A stretch of DNA of 64,000 nt from CBDFNC01 sp965249895 (GTDB lineage: Bacteria > Pseudomonadota > Gammaproteobacteria > Enterobacterales > CBDFNC01): contig CBDFNC010000003.1 in NCBI GenBank assembly GCA_965249895.1, positions 682,001-746,000 on the forward strand. Direction: 5' to 3'. This document shows positions 63,069 to 64,000 of this stretch, piece after piece. The notes under the pieces are model-generated. The model did not search any database. It worked only from the letters and a program-made list of their open reading frames with translations, and had not been told where the DNA came from. Made by a program: the position numbers and the translations under genes. Position 1 is the first letter of the stretch; every line of letters starts with the position of its first letter.

Positions 63069-64000
63069 ATGGAAAACCTTCACTTTAGCTTTTGGGTTCT
63101 GGCCGGCCTGTTGTCCGGTTTTTTGCTGGCATCGTTACTTTATTCTGCCAGACGTAACGGCCTGCTGACAGAAATCTCCGAACTTGAAAAAAATGCGGCA
63201 CTTGTTCAGCAACAGCTGGGGTATGAGCTGGATAAAGCAAAACAGACCCGGGTGGTCCAGGCCGAGCAACAGGTGAAGATTGACAGTCTGCAGAATCACA
63301 TAGTCAAACTTACCGCAAGACTAAGGGAGAACGAGGTCAGGCTGCAAAGTGAACGGCAAAGAGGAGAGGAAAGGCTGCAGCAACAGCAGGATTCGGAAAC
63401 CAGGCTGTTGGCCCAGTTCGAAAGCTTGTCCCATAAAATTTATGAAGAAAAAGCCAATAGCTTTAAGTCCCTCAACAAAGACAGCCTGGATAACCTGATT
63501 TCTCCCCTGAGAGAGCAAATTGACGGTTTCAGTCGTCAGGTGCGAGAAAGTTATACCAATGAGGGAAAAGAACGATTTAGTCTGAAAGTGGAAATTGAGC
63601 GATTAGCTGGATTAAATCAGCAGATGACAGAGGAAGCAGCCAAGCTTTCCAGCGCCCTGAAAGGTGACAATAAGCAGCAAGGTAATTGGGGAGAGGTGAT
63701 ACTGCAAAAAATCCTCGAGGATTCCGGATTAAGGGAAGGCTTGGAATACGAGACCCAAGTAAGCCTTAAGGACGAAAGTGGCAGGCGCTTTCAGCCTGAT
63801 GTGATAGTTCATTTACCTAAAGACAAAGATATTGTTATTGATTCCAAGGTGTCTCTTACCGCGTTCGAGCGTTACTTTAACGCCGGTGATGAGCAGGAAA
63901 AGCAAAAGGCCCTTAACGACCACCTGATTTCTCTTAGAGGTCATATTAAGGGACTGGGCCGCAAGGATTATCATAAATTAAAGGGGGTCCGCACCCTGGA
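63069..64000 (+). CDS. rmuC: DNA recombination protein RmuC, N-terminal part (3' end off window)
   Basis: The frame starts at ATG 63069 and is open to the right edge (310 residues seen). It has a single N-terminal membrane helix (about 6-26), a long coiled coil (about 35-205), then the RmuC nuclease-like domain: NWGEVILQKILEDSGLREG, FQPDVIVHLPKDKDIVIDSK, LRGHIKGLGRKDYHKL. RmuC is thought to limit DNA inversions and act with recombination nucleases. No strong ribosome site is visible (AAGAAAAACC before the ATG). Confidence 0.94.
   Translation, partial: MENLHFSFWVLAGLLSGFLLASLLYSARRNGLLTEISELEKNAALVQQQLGYELDKAKQTRVVQAEQQVKIDSLQNHIVKLTARLRENEVRLQSERQRGEERLQQQQDSETRLLAQFESLSHKIYEEKANSFKSLNKDSLDNLISPLREQIDGFSRQVRESYTNEGKERFSLKVEIERLAGLNQQMTEEAAKLSSALKGDNKQQGNWGEVILQKILEDSGLREGLEYETQVSLKDESGRRFQPDVIVHLPKDKDIVIDSKVSLTAFERYFNAGDEQEKQKALNDHLISLRGHIKGLGRKDYHKLKGVRTL

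Overview
The window looks like a chromosomal segment from a marine gammaproteobacterium of the Alteromonadales type. This is an inference from gene content: a complete exosortase A (XrtA) exopolysaccharide locus, a single-chain acyl-CoA carboxylase of about 1520 residues, SirB2 and RmuC, a LytTR two-component pair, and AT-leaning base composition. No rRNA, tRNA, CRISPR array, insertion sequence or phage gene was seen.

Layout. (1) 1-541: the end of a GGDEF diguanylate cyclase, cut by the left edge. (2) 551-7129, minus strand: a small Ser/Thr kinase-like protein, then the XrtA assembly and export set: ExeA-like ATPase, TIGR03016-type outer-membrane protein, tyrosine autokinase, chain-length determinant and Wza-like export lipoprotein. 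(3) 7362-27905, plus strand: a tightly packed and often overlapping EPS biosynthesis operon: priming glycosyltransferase, deacetylase, FemAB-like protein, several GT4 enzymes, exosortase A fused to EpsI, amidotransferase, sulfotransferase-like proteins, CapK-like ligase, O-antigen-ligase-like polymerase, an alkaline-phosphatase-superfamily membrane transferase, a flippase and a GT61. (4) 27895-34518, minus strand: a convergent tailoring operon with a TPR protein, GT4, GT2, a divergent NodB-like protein, a sulfotransferase and an asparagine-synthase-like protein without the N-terminal Cys. (5) 34887-40781, plus strand: a free-standing protease-propeptide-like protein, then a giant secreted subtilase with ten Ig-like repeats and two copies of a terminal domain. 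(6) 41008-51656, minus strand: a second surface-glycan region holding an ACP / acyl-AMP ligase / GNAT / deacetylase module, a GT39, RmlA, a broken beta-propeller glycosidase-like gene, a GT2, an amidohydrolase and an ATP-grasp ligase. Facing it at 51906-53488 (plus) are GtrA and the RffA transaminase. (7) 53554-64000: housekeeping and regulatory genes, namely the fused carboxylase with a divergent LysR regulator, a LytS/LytTR pair, a PAP2 phosphatase, SirB2 and the start of rmuC.

How the parts fit. A phosphosugar is loaded on the lipid carrier by the TIGR03013-type transferase and extended by the GT4 enzymes. It is decorated with amide, sulfate, deacetylation and possibly phospho-substituents, flipped by the MOP transporter, polymerised by the Wzy-like protein, and exported through the chain-length, tyrosine-kinase and export complex. 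Exosortase A would anchor PEP-CTERM proteins, but none is encoded in this window. The second region supplies a dTDP-4-amino-sugar (RmlA, RffA) and lipid-linked glycosyl transfer (GT2, GtrA, GT39), with possible acyl or amino-acyl decoration.

The most unusual items are the free-standing propeptide beside its subtilase, the 5+1+5+1 repeat design of that subtilase, the ACP/ligase/GNAT module, the ATP-grasp/amidohydrolase/GT2 overlap operon, the Cys-less asparagine-synthase paralogue, and a local duplication of a glycosyltransferase 3' end.
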